From an uncultured Collinsella sp. (GTDB lineage: Bacteria; Actinomycetota; Coriobacteriia; Coriobacteriales; Coriobacteriaceae): DNA of 5,540 bases. The stretch spans positions 1 through 5,540 of the forward strand of contig CALJNY010000312.1 of NCBI GenBank assembly GCA_937981515.1, read 5' to 3'. Below the pieces are notes generated by a model that was not told the DNA's origin, made no database searches, and worked only from the letters and a program-made list of their open reading frames with translations. The stretch's first letter is position 1; the number at the start of each line of letters is the position of its first letter. The position numbers and the translations under genes are program-made. Of this stretch, positions 4,170-5,540 are shown one piece after another.

Positions 4170-5540
4170 CTAAATCGTGGGAAACGCGACAACGTCGGCG
4201 GGGCGCGCCAACGTCTCGGCGATACGGTCTTGCACCTCGAGCAGGCAGTCGAGCAACAGCGGGTTAAAGGTGCCGCACTTACCGTCCAGGATCATCTGGA
4301 TAGCCTCCTCGTGCGGGATGGCGCCCTTGTACACGCGCACACTCGTCAACGCATCATACACGTCGGCCACCGAGACCACCTGCGCGGCGATGGGAATCTG
4401 GTTGCCCTTAAGGCCATCGGGATAGCCCTTGCCGTCCCAGCGCTCGTGGTGCCAACGCGCAATCTGGTACGCATATTCCATAAGCGCATTGCCGACGTGA
4501 TGGCGACCCAGCTCAAGCAACATGTCGGCGCCGATCGTGGTATGCGTCTTCATAATCTCGAACTCCTCGGGCGTAAGGCGCCCGGGTTTGTTGAGGATCG
4601 CATCGTCAATCGCCATCTTGCCAATATCGTGCAGCGCCGAAGCCAGGGCAATCGTGGAGCGCTCCTCATTGTCGAGGGAGATCGTGTCGCTACGCTGGAC
4701 CAGACAGTCAAGCAGCAGCTCGGTCAGTTTTTCGATATTCGTAACGTGCCTGCCGCTCTCGCCGTTGCGAAGCTCCATGACGCCGGCCATGATGTCAATG
4801 AGCATGCGACTGTTCTTGACGCGCTCGTTGTACTGCTGGGACAGCAGGCTCGTCAGGCGGCGCTGTTTGGCGTATAGGCGGATGGTGTTGCTTACACGGC
4901 GGCGCACGACACGGGAGTCAAACGGGCGGTTGATATAGTCCGAGGCGCCCAGCTCGTACGCGCGCAGAACCATATCATCGGAGTCTTCGCTCGAAATCAT
5001 GATGAAAGGCAGATTGTCGATACCCGATCGGCGAGACAGATCGCCCAACACCTCAAAGCCGCTTATGCCCGGCATGACAATATCCAGCAGCACGAGCGAC
5101 AACTCATCGCCATAGCGGTCGACCATGTCGAGCGCCGTACGACCGTTGTCGGCCTCGAGGATGCAATACTCGTCCTTGAGCATCTCGTTGAGAATGGCTC
5201 GGTTCATCTCGGAGTCATCGACAATAAGCACCAAAGGCTTTTCGCTTTGGAAGGCTTCGATGGAATCGGCATCGGTCACGACCGTACCGGCTTTTGCCTT
5301 AGCGCGGCTCAATAACTGGACAGCGCGGCCAACGCCCTCATCGACCGTCTCGCCATGAATGCGAACGCCACCAACACATGCCGTCAAGCTCACGTACTCA
5401 TGGCCCGGAACAATCGTGGCATGAACGGCATCGGACACCTGATGCAGGCGACGGGTGAAGTCATCGGAGGGAATATTGGGCATGAGGGGGTGCGGACGAT
5501 TTCTTGGACCGCGCCTAGGCGTATCCAAGCTTCCTGCGGT
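4170..5540 (-). CDS. Response regulator with partial GGDEF-like segment, receiver and HD-GYP phosphodiesterase domains (5' end probably outside window)
   Basis: Numbering from a TTG at 5528 gives 452 residues, but the frame is still open at 5540. Residues 22-85 look like the second half of a GGDEF domain (VSLTACVGGVRI at 46-57; RAVQLLSRAKAKAG at 68-81), with no GGDEF signature visible in this frame. A receiver domain follows (about 98-215): VDD (103-105), phosphoacceptor D149 in LLDIVMPG, S179, and NRPF (200-203), where Arg replaces the usual Lys. An HD-GYP domain (about 240-445) shows H261, HDIGK (300-304), H329, HHERWDGKGYP (360-370) and ADVYD (388-392), so the metal-binding and GYP residues are present. 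HD-GYP enzymes of the RpfG type hydrolyse cyclic-di-GMP, here probably under phosphorylation control. The late FDP motif reads FNP (421-423). The protein appears cytoplasmic. TTG 5528 and Met16 (ATG 5483) both lack a convincing Shine-Dalgarno sequence, so the start is probably upstream. It is the first gene of a pair with the Hpt gene. Confidence 0.9.
   Translation of the reverse strand, partial: TAGSLDTPRRGPRNRPHPLMPNIPSDDFTRRLHQVSDAVHATIVPGHEYVSLTACVGGVRIHGETVDEGVGRAVQLLSRAKAKAGTVVTDADSIEAFQSEKPLVLIVDDSEMNRAILNEMLKDEYCILEADNGRTALDMVDRYGDELSLVLLDIVMPGISGFEVLGDLSRRSGIDNLPFIMISSEDSDDMVLRAYELGASDYINRPFDSRVVRRRVSNTIRLYAKQRRLTSLLSQQYNERVKNSRMLIDIMAGVMELRNGESGRHVTNIEKLTELLLDCLVQRSDTISLDNEERSTIALASALHDIGKMAIDDAILNKPGRLTPEEFEIMKTHTTIGADMLLELGRHHVGNALMEYAYQIARWHHERWDGKGYPDGLKGNQIPIAAQVVSVADVYDALTSVRVYKGAIPHEEAIQMILDGKCGTFNPLLLDCLLEVQDRIAETLARPADVVAFPTI

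Noticed and set aside
4161..4877. Plus-strand open frame (238 codons) opposite the HD-GYP region
   Set aside because: The opposite strand encodes intact HD-GYP motifs. This frame shows no family resemblance and no ribosome binding site.
5481..5483. ATG (Met16) as the start of the HD-GYP protein
   Set aside because: The upstream minus-strand sequence is pyrimidine-rich with no Shine-Dalgarno, and the GGDEF-like homology begins right at this point, so coding probably extends further upstream.

Overview
The window is GC-rich and densely coded, with strong G/C preference at third codon positions. The glutamate-uptake genes resemble actinobacterial GluABCD proteins as I recall them. Together with the style of the signalling gene, this suggests a gut Coriobacteriia such as Collinsella. 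That assignment is inference from memory, not from a database search. No rRNA, tRNA, CRISPR array, insertion sequence or phage gene is visible.

Region 1 (1-2823, plus strand) is an amino-acid ABC importer of the polar amino acid (glutamate/glutamine) family. It holds the C-terminal part of a periplasmic-type binding protein (cut by the left edge), a GluC-type permease, a GluD-type permease and a GluA-type ATPase. The two permease genes overlap by 4 bases and the ATPase follows after 36 bases. A strong hairpin plus T-tract lies between the binding-protein gene and the first permease gene. It looks like a partial terminator that would give more binding-protein mRNA than permease mRNA.

Region 2 (2824-3684, plus strand) is a class I glutamine-amidotransferase-like peptidase C26, of the gamma-glutamyl-GABA hydrolase (PuuD) type. 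It lies 51 bases after the ATPase with no visible promoter, so it is probably co-transcribed. A plausible joint role is to import glutamate, glutamine or gamma-glutamyl compounds and release glutamate from gamma-glutamyl conjugates in the cytoplasm.

Region 3 (3685-3789) is the junction between convergent genes and carries a perfect 16-bp GC-rich hairpin that can end transcription in both directions.

Region 4 (3790-5540, minus strand) is a two-gene signalling unit. A multidomain protein (partial GGDEF-like segment, receiver, HD-GYP) runs off the right edge, and a small Hpt phosphotransfer protein follows it. They look like a phosphorelay module that controls cyclic-di-GMP hydrolysis. The most unusual points are the incomplete GGDEF segment in front of the receiver, the receiver's Lys-to-Arg change, and the uncertain reading frame and start near the right edge. 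I see no clear evidence of a wholly new system.
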